This document shows positions 55,500 to 63,366 of a stretch of 64,000 nucleotides of DNA, piece by piece (position 1 is the first letter of the stretch; the number at the start of each line of letters is the position of its first letter). Origin of the DNA: JBBPZA01 sp963797015 (lineage in GTDB: Bacteria > Actinomycetota > Thermoleophilia > Solirubrobacterales > Solirubrobacteraceae); assembly GCA_963797015.1 (NCBI GenBank), contig CAWCNV010000001.1, forward strand, positions 744,001 through 808,000, given 5' to 3'. The notes under the pieces are model-generated. The model was given only the letters and a program-made list of their open reading frames with translations, did no database searches and had not been told where the DNA came from. The position numbers were made by a program, and so were the translations under genes.

Positions 55500-55505
55500 A
55501 GTCTA
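55500..55505 (-). promoter_or_regulatory. TAGACT -10 box of the TPR gene, sharing its TAG with the upstream stop
   Basis: TANNNT hexamer ending 7 nt before ATG 55492. Its first three bases are the stop codon of the transglutaminase gene. Confidence 0.5.
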
Positions 55506-57752
55506 GGTGCCGTGCCCAGCGGACCTCGTCGGTGGCAGCGGCGGCAGGGCCCAGAGCGCGCGCAGGCGGCCGCCAGGACCCAGGCCGCGCGCGAGCTCGC
55601 GGCGCAGGCCGGCGCGCTGGGGCCGTGTCGGGCCCGCGCCCCGGCCGGCGAAGCGCGCCTCGCGCAGGGCGCGCAGGTAGGCGGCGGCGTCGGGGCTGCC
55701 TGCGAACCGTGACTCCAGGCCGCGCAGGGTCGCCCCCGGCGCGAGCGGGCGGCCGGTGCGCTCGAGCGCGAGCTCGAGCTCGGACAGCAGCGGGTCGCGC
55801 CCGCGCCGCGTGCGCCGCATCCCCACCGTTGCGAACGCCGCTGCGGCAGCCAGCGCGACCATCGCCACCGCCGACGCCACCAGCCACCACCGCAGCCCCT
55901 CGCCGCTGCCGTTCCCGGGCGCGCGGTGCCGGCGCGCCGCGCGGTCGCCTGCGGGCGGGGAGGCGGCCGAGGGCGCCTGGGCCGCCGCGGCCTGCGAGGC
56001 GGCGGGTGCCTCGGAGGGCGTCGGGTCGAACGGCACCCAGCCGTAGCCCGGGAACCACGCCTCGACCCACGAGTGCGCGTCGAGGTCGCGCACCACGTAC
56101 TCACCGCGCCGGCGGTCGAGGGTGCCGGGGGCGAAGCCGGTGGCCACGCGTGCCGGCACGCCGCCCATCCGCAGAAGCAGCGCCATCGCGCCCGAGAAGT
56201 GCTGGCAGTAGCCCCGCCGGTCGCGGAACAGGAAGCTCTCCAGAGGCACGCGCCGCGCCGGCGGGCTCTCGGTGTAGCGGAACCCGCGCCCCAGGTAGAC
56301 CTCGACGGCCCGGACGAAGTCATAAGGCGTCCCCGCGCCGGCCCGTAGGCGCCGCGCCAGCGCCCACGCCTGGCCGTAGACCGAGGCGGCGGTGATCCTG
56401 CCGCCCGTGCGCGCGGCCAAGCCCGTGGGCTCGAGCGCCAGCGGGCGCGTCCCGGCCGGGTCGCCGAACGAGGGGTAGGTGACGACCACCGTCGGGCCGG
56501 CGGGCTGGGCCGGATTGGGGATCTCGAGCGTCCGGTAGGGGTCGAGCGACTCGGGGTACTGGACGCCGGCCGCGCGCAGCTCGCCGGCGGTCGGGTTGGG
56601 GACATAGACGCGCGCGAGGTAGGAGTCGCCGCGATGCAGCGCGGACTCGGCCTCGTAGGTGCCCGGGCTGCCGGACGGGCTCGTGTCCACCGGCGCGCGC
56701 GCCACGTCGAGCGTCGTCCCGGCCCCGACGATCTGCTGCGTGCGCATGCCGGTGATGCGAACGCGCACGGTCTGCAGCCACGCCGGCCGGCGCAGCCCGG
56801 CGGGAGGCAGCTCGTCGTCCGCCGAGGCGTTGGCGGCCTGGCTCGCCTGGGTCCAGCGCAGGCCGTCGAAGCCGTCGAGGTTCTCGGCCTTCCAGTACGC
56901 CGACCGTGCGGCACGGACGCGCATGACCTCGCGCCCGTCGCGCGACCAGCGCATGGGCCCGTAGCCGGGAGTCCAGTCGAAGCTCGGGTCCCCGTGGCGC
57001 TCGAGCGACGATGCCAGCCGCTGGTAGTCCAGCGGCGCCCCGTTGCGGTCGATCGCCCCGGCCGCCGCCAGTCCGGCGAGCAACGCGGCGGCGGTCAGCG
57101 CGAGCGCGATGCCGGCGTCGCGCGCGCGCACGCGCTCCAGCAGCAGCAGGGCGGCCAGCGCGAGCGCGAGCGCGAGCCCGCGCCAGCGCTCCCCGGCGAC
57201 GTTCGCCTCGGTCGCAGGCACCGCGTAGAGGACTGCGAAGGCCAGCACGGCGACGGCGCGGCTGCGCCCGCGGCCGCCCGGCCACAGCGCGGCGACCGCG
57301 CCGATGGCGAGCAGCGCGGTCCCGCCGAGCAGGATCGTCGAGCGGATCGTCGCGTCCACGCCGCGATAGGGAACGCGCACGCCGGGAAGCGCCACGATCG
57401 CGTCGATGACGTCGGAGCTCAGCTCCCCCCACGCTGCCGGCCCGAGGAGCCGCGCTTCGAAGCCCGCGGTCAGCAGCGCGGCGATCGCGAGTCCAAGTGC
57501 GACAGCGCCGGCCGCGAGCCCGCGCCGGCGCCACGGCGCCGCGGCCGTCGCGTTGACGATCAGCGCGCCGGCGAGCGCCGCCGCGAGCATCGCGAGCATC
57601 CGCCCGCCGGCGCGAGGCTCGACCTGGCCCGCCCAGGTCGCCGCGCCGAAGGCCCCGAGCGCTGCCGCTGCGAACAGCCGCGCCGGCAGCGCCCCGAGCA
57701 GCGGCCGGTCCGCGGCCGGCGCGGAGGCGGAAGGCGCGACCGCGACGCTCAT
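55503..57752 (-). CDS. Membrane transglutaminase-like protease (TgpA type)
   Basis: A 749-residue membrane protein. About six N-terminal helices (to residue 240), a TgpA_N-like outside domain, and the transglutaminase core with Cys in RRGYCQHFSGAMA, His in DLDAHSWVEAW and Asp in WVPFDPTP are followed by one helix and a cytoplasmic DUF4129 tail (LERTGRPLAPGATLRGLE). It is the last of moxR-DUF58-transglutaminase, a conserved trio thought to act in cell-surface or protein-complex maturation. It overlaps the DUF58 stop as ATGA. Confidence 0.92.
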   Translation of the reverse strand: MSVAVAPSASAPAADRPLLGALPARLFAAAALGAFGAATWAGQVEPRAGGRMLAMLAAALAGALIVNATAAAPWRRRGLAAGAVALGLAIAALLTAGFEARLLGPAAWGELSSDVIDAIVALPGVRVPYRGVDATIRSTILLGGTALLAIGAVAALWPGGRGRSRAVAVLAFAVLYAVPATEANVAGERWRGLALALALAALLLLERVRARDAGIALALTAAALLAGLAAAGAIDRNGAPLDYQRLASSLERHGDPSFDWTPGYGPMRWSRDGREVMRVRAARSAYWKAENLDGFDGLRWTQASQAANASADDELPPAGLRRPAWLQTVRVRITGMRTQQIVGAGTTLDVARAPVDTSPSGSPGTYEAESALHRGDSYLARVYVPNPTAGELRAAGVQYPESLDPYRTLEIPNPAQPAGPTVVVTYPSFGDPAGTRPLALEPTGLAARTGGRITAASVYGQAWALARRLRAGAGTPYDFVRAVEVYLGRGFRYTESPPARRVPLESFLFRDRRGYCQHFSGAMALLLRMGGVPARVATGFAPGTLDRRRGEYVVRDLDAHSWVEAWFPGYGWVPFDPTPSEAPAASQAAAAQAPSAASPPAGDRAARRHRAPGNGSGEGLRWWLVASAVAMVALAAAAAFATVGMRRTRRGRDPLLSELELALERTGRPLAPGATLRGLESRFAGSPDAAAYLRALREARFAGRGAGPTRPQRAGLRRELARGLGPGGRLRALWALPPLPPTRSAGHGT

Positions 57753-58837
57753 GCGGCCGCCCTCCGACCCGAGCGCACCGGGTAGCCGTGGCAACCGGCG
57801 ACGGCGAACGCCGCGCGCCGACCCGCAAGCCCGCCCGGGACGACGAGCGCGAGGCGCCCCGCCGCGCAGCGCACGGCGGCTGCGGGCGGCTGCGGGAGCG
57901 CCCGCGCCGCGACGTACAGCACCGGCCCGGTGCGGGCGCCGAGCGTCGCTGCCGCCGGAGCGGGCCCCGGTCCCACCAGGGCGAGGCGCGCGTGGAGCGC
58001 CGGCCAGGCGACGAGGTCGGGCTCGACGGCACGCGGACGCCGCTCGCCCGGCAGCAGCAGCTCGCATCCCTCGCGGCGGCCGAGATCGAGCACGAGCGAG
58101 GCGGCGGCGCGCACGGCCGCGTCGAGCGCCTCCTCGCCCGCGGGCGCGCGAGTGTCCAGCACGACCAGCGCCCGCGCCTCGGCCTCCGGCCGCAGACGGC
58201 GCTCGAGCAGCCCGGCCCCGCGCGCGACCGCCGGCCAGTGGATGCGGGCGGCGGGCGTGCCCTCCCGGTAGGGGCGAAGCCCGTCGGGCTCGGTGAGGCT
58301 CGCGCCCACGGCCACGGCGACGGCCCCTGGCGCTGCCTGCGGACCGCCGCCACCGCGAGCCGGGCGCACCGGGTGGGTCCGGGGCAGCACGAGCACGCGG
58401 GCGGGCTCGCCGGTCTCGAGCTCGCGCGCGGCCAGCCCGAGCGCGTCGCGCAAGACCAGCGTGGCGGGAGGCAGCTCGCGCAGACCGCGCCGGCCGAAGC
58501 GCACCGACGTCCGCACCGTCGCCGCGCGCCGCAGCGGGCGCAAAGGCTCGGATGCCGGGAGCAGCGGGTCGCTCAGCGACCCGCCCGGCCAGCGAAGCGT
58601 GCCGGCGCGTGCGTCGATCCGCACGGTCAGCGGCTCGTCCTCGACCACCCTGCGGGCCGAGAGCTCGCGCCCGATCCGGGCCCCGCGCGCGGCGAGCGCC
58701 GTCCACGCCTCGGCGAGCGCGCCGAGCAGCAGCAGCCCGCAGCCGGCCACCAGCAGCGGCTCGCCGTCGAACAGGTAGCCGCCCGCCGCCAGCACCGCAC
58801 CGAGCGCGATGGTGCCGGCGGACGGGCGGCGGATCAC
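57749..58837 (-). CDS. DUF58 domain protein (MoxR-associated)
   Basis: A 362-residue protein with two N-terminal membrane helices (7-25 and 28-47), a beta-rich part and the DUF58 core with LRPYREGTPAARIHWPAVAR and an LVVLDTRAPAGEEALDAAV stretch that resembles a von Willebrand A-type MIDAS. DUF58 proteins are partners of MoxR ATPases. GTG 58837 starts 4 bp after the moxR stop. Confidence 0.9.
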   Translation of the reverse strand: MIRRPSAGTIALGAVLAAGGYLFDGEPLLVAGCGLLLLGALAEAWTALAARGARIGRELSARRVVEDEPLTVRIDARAGTLRWPGGSLSDPLLPASEPLRPLRRAATVRTSVRFGRRGLRELPPATLVLRDALGLAARELETGEPARVLVLPRTHPVRPARGGGGPQAAPGAVAVAVGASLTEPDGLRPYREGTPAARIHWPAVARGAGLLERRLRPEAEARALVVLDTRAPAGEEALDAAVRAAASLVLDLGRREGCELLLPGERRPRAVEPDLVAWPALHARLALVGPGPAPAAATLGARTGPVLYVAARALPQPPAAAVRCAAGRLALVVPGGLAGRRAAFAVAGCHGYPVRSGRRAAA

Positions 58838-58841
58838 CGTG

Positions 58842-59813
58842 TCACAGCGCGGGCGTCGCCGCGATCGCGTCGGCGACCACGCTCGCGCGCTGGTCCTCGG
58901 GCGTCTCGGGCGAGAGCACGAGGCGATGGGCCAGCACCGCGTGGGCGAGCGCCTGCACGTCGTCGGGCAGCGCGTGGTCGCGGCGCTCGAGCAGCGCGCG
59001 GGCCTTCGCGGCGCGCAGCAGCATCAGGCCCGCGCGCGGGCTCGCGCCGAGCTCGACGCGCGGATCGGAGCGCGTGCGGCGCAGCACCGCGACCACGTAG
59101 TCGCGCAGCGCCTGCGAGGCGTGCACGCGCGTCGCCGCCTCCTGGGCCACGAGCACCTCGGTGGCGGAAGCAACCCCCTCCAACTCCTCCACGCGGTCGC
59201 CGCTCTCGTGGGTGGCGAGCATCCCGGCCTCGGCCCGCGAGCTCGGGTAACCGAGCGACAGACGCACCATGAAGCGATCGAGCTGCGCCTCGGGCAAGGG
59301 GTAGGTGCCCTCGTACTCGACTGGATTCTGCGTGGCGAGGACCACGAACGGCCGCGCGAGCTCGTGCGTGTGCTTGTCCACGGTCACGTGGCCCTCCTGC
59401 ATGCACTCGAGCAGCCCCGACTGCGTCCTGGGCGAGGCGCGGTTGATCTCGTCGACGAGCACGACGTTGGCGAAGATCGGCCCGGGCCTGAACTCGAAGC
59501 GCTGCTCGCGCTGGTTGTAGACGTTGGTCCCGACGACGTCGGCGGGGAGCAGGTCGGTCGTGCACTGGATGCGCGCGAACTCGACCTGCACCGAGCGCGC
59601 CAGCGCGCGGGCCAGCGCCGTCTTACCGACGCCCGGCGGATCCTCGATCAGCGTATGGCCCTCCGCCACCAGCCCGACGATCAGCGCCGCGAGCGCTTCG
59701 CCGTCGACCTCGACCGCGCGCCGGATGTTGGCGGCGATCCGCTCCGCCAGCAGCGCGGCCGCGTCGAGCTCCGAGGGCTCGACGCGCTGCAACCGCTCGC
59801 CGAGCGGCTCCAT
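58842..59813 (-). CDS. MoxR-family AAA+ ATPase
   Basis: A 323-residue AAA_3 chaperone-like ATPase. Walker A is EDPPGVGKT near 57-65, Walker B VVLVDEINRASP, sensor 1 VLATQNPVEYEGTYPLPEAQ, and the lid domain ends at the C-terminus. It probably remodels the DUF58/transglutaminase partners encoded next. ATG 59813 shares its first base with the coaBC stop (TGATG), so a cell-envelope trio is hooked to a CoA-synthesis gene. Confidence 0.93.
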   Translation of the reverse strand: MEPLGERLQRVEPSELDAAALLAERIAANIRRAVEVDGEALAALIVGLVAEGHTLIEDPPGVGKTALARALARSVQVEFARIQCTTDLLPADVVGTNVYNQREQRFEFRPGPIFANVVLVDEINRASPRTQSGLLECMQEGHVTVDKHTHELARPFVVLATQNPVEYEGTYPLPEAQLDRFMVRLSLGYPSSRAEAGMLATHESGDRVEELEGVASATEVLVAQEAATRVHASQALRDYVVAVLRRTRSDPRVELGASPRAGLMLLRAAKARALLERRDHALPDDVQALAHAVLAHRLVLSPETPEDQRASVVADAIAATPAL

Positions 59814-61174
59814 CAGCCGCCGGCCTGCCGGCCCGCCGCCTGCTCGCCCCCGGCGCGACTCGACCGCAGCAGCTCGACCTCGTCGAGGATCGCCGCCGCG
59901 ACCTGCGCCTTGGGTGCCATGGCCAGCGCGCGCTCGCGCCCGCGGCCGACCAGCGTCACCTGGTTGTCGGCGGAGTCGAAGCCGATGTCCGACCGCGAGA
60001 TGTCGTTGACCGCGACCAGGTCGAGCCGCTTGCGCCGGAGCTTCTCGCGCCCGAAAGCGACTGCACCGTCGCCGTGCTCGGCCGCGAAGCCGACCAGGAC
60101 CTGCCCGGGGCGCCGGCGCTCGGCCAGCGCCTCCAGCACGTCGTCGGTGCGCTCGAACTCGAGCGACAACCGCTCGGCGCCCTCCTTCTTGAGCTTCGTG
60201 TCCGCTCCCCCGCCGGCCGGCCGGTAGTCGGCCACGGCGGCGGCCATGAGCAGCACGTCGCAGTCCTCGAAGGCCACCAGGCACGCGTCGCGCAGCTGCG
60301 CCGCGGTCTCGACGTCCACGTAGCGAACCGCCCGGTCGCGCGGCAGGTCGACGTTGGCCGCGACCACGGTCACCCGTGCCCCGCGGCGTAGCGCCTCGGC
60401 GGCCAGCGCCCAGCCCATGCGCCCCGACGAGCGGTTGCCCACGTAGCGGACGCTGTCGATCGGCTCGCGCGTCCCCCCCGCGCTGACGAGCACGCGGACC
60501 CCGGCCAGCGATCCGGTCGCCGGCCGCCAGGCGAGCGGGCCCTCGACCTCGGCCGCCGCGGCCCCCGCGCCGTCGCCGGCCACGGTCGCGGCGGGCGCCG
60601 GCGGCGGCGCCAATGCCTCGATCGCGACCAGCAGCCGCGCCGGCTCGGGCAGGCGGCCGGGCCCCTGCTCGCCGCGCGAGGCAAGCGGTCCCGTGTCGGG
60701 ATCGAGCACGGTCACGCCGCGCTCGCGCAGCAGCGCGATGTTGGCCCGGGTGGCCGGGTGGGCGAGCATCTGCGCGTTCATCGCGGGCGCGACGAGCACC
60801 GGGCTGCTCACGGCGAGCGCCGCCGTCGTCAGCAGGTTGTCGGCCAGCCCGTGGGCCAGCTTGGCCAGCGTGTTGGCCGACGCCGGCGCGACGACCAGGA
60901 CGTCGGCGTTGGCCACGACCTCGAGGTGCCCGATCGGGTCGTGATCCGGCGGACTCTGGCCCGGGAACGCGCCGCGGGCGGGATCGAGCGCCCACTGGTC
61001 GACGAGCACCGGCGCACCCGTGATGCCCTCGAACGACGCGGCGCCGACGAAGCGCAGGCTCGCCTCGGTCTGGATGACGCGCACGGCGTGACCGGCCTGC
61101 GTCGCCAGGCGCGCGAGCTCCAGCGCCTTATAGGCGGCGATGCCGCCGCTGACCCCGAGGAGCAGGCGCGCCAC
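59813..61174 (-). CDS. coaBC: Bifunctional phosphopantothenoylcysteine decarboxylase/synthetase
   Basis: Two successive CoA-pathway steps. The 453-residue protein has the flavin-dependent CoaC half (GVSGGIAAYKALELAR, PASANTLAKLAHGLADNLL, PAMNAQM) and the CoaB half (VSAGGTREPIDSVRYVGNRSSGRMG, AAAVADYRP, KLKKEG). The Ala/Pro linker near 195-210 is longer than usual. GTG 61174 has AGGAGG upstream, a strong site. Confidence 0.94.
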   Translation of the reverse strand: MARLLLGVSGGIAAYKALELARLATQAGHAVRVIQTEASLRFVGAASFEGITGAPVLVDQWALDPARGAFPGQSPPDHDPIGHLEVVANADVLVVAPASANTLAKLAHGLADNLLTTAALAVSSPVLVAPAMNAQMLAHPATRANIALLRERGVTVLDPDTGPLASRGEQGPGRLPEPARLLVAIEALAPPPAPAATVAGDGAGAAAAEVEGPLAWRPATGSLAGVRVLVSAGGTREPIDSVRYVGNRSSGRMGWALAAEALRRGARVTVVAANVDLPRDRAVRYVDVETAAQLRDACLVAFEDCDVLLMAAAVADYRPAGGGADTKLKKEGAERLSLEFERTDDVLEALAERRRPGQVLVGFAAEHGDGAVAFGREKLRRKRLDLVAVNDISRSDIGFDSADNQVTLVGRGRERALAMAPKAQVAAAILDEVELLRSSRAGGEQAAGRQAGG

Positions 61175-61196
61175 GTGCCTCCTCCCCGCCCGCTCC

Positions 61197-61424
61197 TTAC
61201 CGGTAGCGGTACTTCAGCTTCCCGGCCGCGACCTCCTCGAGGGCGATCGTGAGGTAGTTCTTGGACCGGGTGTCGACCATCGGCGGCGGGAACTCGTCGA
61301 ACGTCCCCTCGCCGAGGTTGTGGTAGTACGAGTTGATCTGCCGCGCGCGCTTGGCAGCGACGATCACGCTCGCGTAGTTCGAGTCGACATTGTCGAGCAG
61401 GCGGTCGATGCGCGGAGAGATCAC
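61197..61424 (-). CDS. rpoZ: RNA polymerase omega subunit
   Basis: A 75-residue subunit that assists assembly of RNA polymerase. RIDRLLDNVDSNYASVIVAA, KRARQIN and the end TIALEEVAAGKLKY are diagnostic. GTG 61424 overlaps the gmk stop as GTGA. The gmk-rpoZ-coaBC order is the common one. Confidence 0.95.
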   Translation of the reverse strand: MISPRIDRLLDNVDSNYASVIVAAKRARQINSYYHNLGEGTFDEFPPPMVDTRSKNYLTIALEEVAAGKLKYRYR

Positions 61425-62026
61425 TTTGCGGTCGGTCCTTTGTTGGACAATTCGTTATCTGGGGCCCTGAGGGTACCAACGACCTCGCGCACGATCCGGA
61501 CGAGCTCCTCCACCGCGTGCTCGAGGCGGTCGTTCACGACGACGTGGCTGAACTCGGGCTGCGCCTCGAGCTCGCGGGCCGCCGTGCGCAGACGCTCCTC
61601 GACCTGGGCGGGATCGTCGGTGCCGCGACCGACCAGCCGCGTTCGCAGCGCATCGAGGCTGGGCGGCGCGATGAACACCTGCACGGCCTCGGGCAGCGCG
61701 CGCCGCACCTGGCGCGCGCCCTGGACCTCGATCTCGAGCACCACCGGGACCCCGGCTGCGACGCGCCGCTCGAGCTCGGCGCGCAGCGTCCCGTAGCGAC
61801 GGCCGGAGTAGCTGGCGTGCTCGACGAAGTCTCCGTGCGCGAGACGGCGGTCGAACTCCTCGTCGGAGAGGAAGTGGTAGTCGACGCCGTCGACCTCGCC
61901 CGGCCGAGGCGCGCGGGTCGTGGCCGAAACCGACAGCTCGAGCTCGGGCACGCGATCGCGGAGGCTCCGTATCAGCGTCCCCTTCCCGACCCCGGAGGGG
62001 CCGGTGATGACGAGGACGGTGCTCAG
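61421..62026 (-). CDS. gmk: Guanylate kinase (CTG start proposed)
   Basis: Phosphorylates GMP to GDP. From CTG 62026 it has 201 residues and starts LSTVLVITGPSGVGKGT, so the P-loop is at 9-17, exactly where the family has it. SVSATTRAPRPGEVDGVDY and the lid EIEVQGARQVR follow. No ATG, GTG or TTG lies in frame between CTG and the P-loop, and the next upstream one is over 30 codons into mihF. The CTG overlaps the mihF TGA as CTGA. Confidence 0.94.
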   Translation of the reverse strand: MSTVLVITGPSGVGKGTLIRSLRDRVPELELSVSATTRAPRPGEVDGVDYHFLSDEEFDRRLAHGDFVEHASYSGRRYGTLRAELERRVAAGVPVVLEIEVQGARQVRRALPEAVQVFIAPPSLDALRTRLVGRGTDDPAQVEERLRTAARELEAQPEFSHVVVNDRLEHAVEELVRIVREVVGTLRAPDNELSNKGPTAK

Positions 62027-62364
62027 CGGCGGAGTTGCGCCACGAGCTCGGAGCGCTGGCGCTCGGAGAGCCCGCCGATCGTCTTGCTCGGCGAGATGCG
62101 GCACTGCGAGAGGATCCGGTTCACCTTCACGCGCCCGTACTTGGGCACCGCCAGCAGCATGTCGAAGACCTTCGCGGTCTCGACCCACTTGGGGGGATCG
62201 AGCAGCAGCTGCTGGATCGACACACGGCCGCCCTTGAGGTCGCGCTTGAGCTGGGCGCGCCGGGTGCGGATATCGTTCGCGCGCTGGAGAGCCTCCATGC
62301 GCTGGACGAGTGAGCGCTCTGGAGTAGACGTGTGCCTCTCCTCGATGTCAGTCGCCGACGGCAT
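62023..62364 (-). CDS. mihF: Actinobacterial integration host factor (mIHF)
   Basis: A 113-residue nucleoid protein found only in actinobacteria, next to gmk. It has a basic N-terminal helix (LVQRMEALQRANDIRTRRAQ), LKRDLKGGRVSIQQLLLDPP and the H2TH-like end AVPKYGRVKVNRILSQCRIS before TIGGLSERQRSELVAQL. ATG 62364 follows TAGACT by 9 nt. It is the main genus-level clue to an actinobacterium. Confidence 0.93.
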   Translation of the reverse strand: MPSATDIEERHTSTPERSLVQRMEALQRANDIRTRRAQLKRDLKGGRVSIQQLLLDPPKWVETAKVFDMLLAVPKYGRVKVNRILSQCRISPSKTIGGLSERQRSELVAQLRR

Positions 62365-62373
62365 CGGGGCGCG

Positions 62374-62379
62374 AGTCTA
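62374..62379 (-). promoter_or_regulatory. TAGACT -10 box of mihF-gmk-rpoZ-coaBC
   Basis: TANNNT hexamer 9 nt before ATG 62364, in an A/T-rich patch. Confidence 0.45.
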
Positions 62380-62425
62380 CATATCCCCCCAAGGCGTGCA
62401 AGGCGAGCTGCCCGAATTCAGCTTG

Positions 62426-62458
62426 ACCTCAACCTGAGGTGGAGGACCGCGAGCCTCC
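62426..62458 (-). terminator. Two back-to-back hairpins after pyrD, possibly a T-less terminator
   Basis: acctca-acc-tgaggt (62426-62440) and ggagg...cctcc (62441-62458) lie in the 105-bp gap between pyrD and mihF. There is no T-run. They may end pyrK-pyrD transcripts or bind a regulator near the mihF promoter. Confidence 0.3.
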
Positions 62459-62469
62459 GGTTTTCGCGA

Positions 62470-63366
62470 TTAGGGCCGATTTGCAGCGATTTCTGTACGG
62501 CCAACGCGGTCGCCACGATCCAGTTCGGCGGCGATTCGGGCTGCTGCGAGAGGGTCGCGGAAGCTTTCCGTGCCCACAGCGACCAGAGTTGCGCCCGCGC
62601 CACGCAGATCGCGCGCGTGGCGGGCGTCCTGGACGCCCCCCATCCCGACGATCGGCAGCTCGACGCGCGACGCGACCTCGACCACCTGGGCGAGCGCCAC
62701 CGCCCGCACCGCCGGCCCGGAGACTCCGCCGGTGCGCGCGCCGAGCCACGGGCTGCCGTCGCCGCGCGGGTGCATCGCCATCCCGCGCAGCGTGTTGATG
62801 AGCGACAGCGCGTCGGCCCCCGCGTCCTGCGCGGCCGCTGCAACGGCCCCGACCTCGCCGGCGTTGGGGGTCAGCTTCACGATCAGCGGCTTGGTGGTCA
62901 GGGGCCGCACGCGTTCCAGCAGCCGCGCGACCTCCACCGGGTCCGCGCCCATCACCAGCCCCGTCTCGACGTTCGGACACGACACGTTCAGCTCCAGCGC
63001 GGCCACCTCGGGCCGCTCGGAGAACGCCGCCACCAGCGTCGCCACCTCCTCGCGACTGAAGCCCATCACGTTGACGATCAGCGGCACCGGAAGGCGGCAG
63101 AGCTCGGGGAAGTCGTGAGCGAGAAAGCCGTCGAGCCCCTTGTTGGGAAGGCCGATCGAGTTGATGAGCCCGGCCGCCGTCTCCCACAGCCGCGGCGGCG
63201 GGTTGCCGCCGCGCGGCGCGACGGTGACGGTCTTGGAGACGAAGGCCGCGAAGGGGAAGCCCTCCAGCAGCGCGTCGCCGAACACGCGCCGCGCGGCGAT
63301 CGCGTCGAACGTGCCCGACCCGTTGATGATCGGGTGCTCGAGCTCGAGCCCGCAGAAACCGATCAC
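62470..63366 (-). CDS. pyrD: Dihydroorotate dehydrogenase, class 1B catalytic subunit
   Basis: Oxidises dihydroorotate to orotate in pyrimidine synthesis. The 298-residue FMN barrel has NGSGTFDAIA, VSKTVTVAPRGGNPPPRLWE, the active-site Cys in ALELNVSCPNVETG, and LSLINTLRGMAM. Pairing with PyrK marks it as the NAD-linked 1B class. GTG 63366 overlaps the pyrK stop as GTGA. Confidence 0.94.
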   Translation of the reverse strand: MIGFCGLELEHPIINGSGTFDAIAARRVFGDALLEGFPFAAFVSKTVTVAPRGGNPPPRLWETAAGLINSIGLPNKGLDGFLAHDFPELCRLPVPLIVNVMGFSREEVATLVAAFSERPEVAALELNVSCPNVETGLVMGADPVEVARLLERVRPLTTKPLIVKLTPNAGEVGAVAAAAQDAGADALSLINTLRGMAMHPRGDGSPWLGARTGGVSGPAVRAVALAQVVEVASRVELPIVGMGGVQDARHARDLRGAGATLVAVGTESFRDPLAAARIAAELDRGDRVGRTEIAANRP

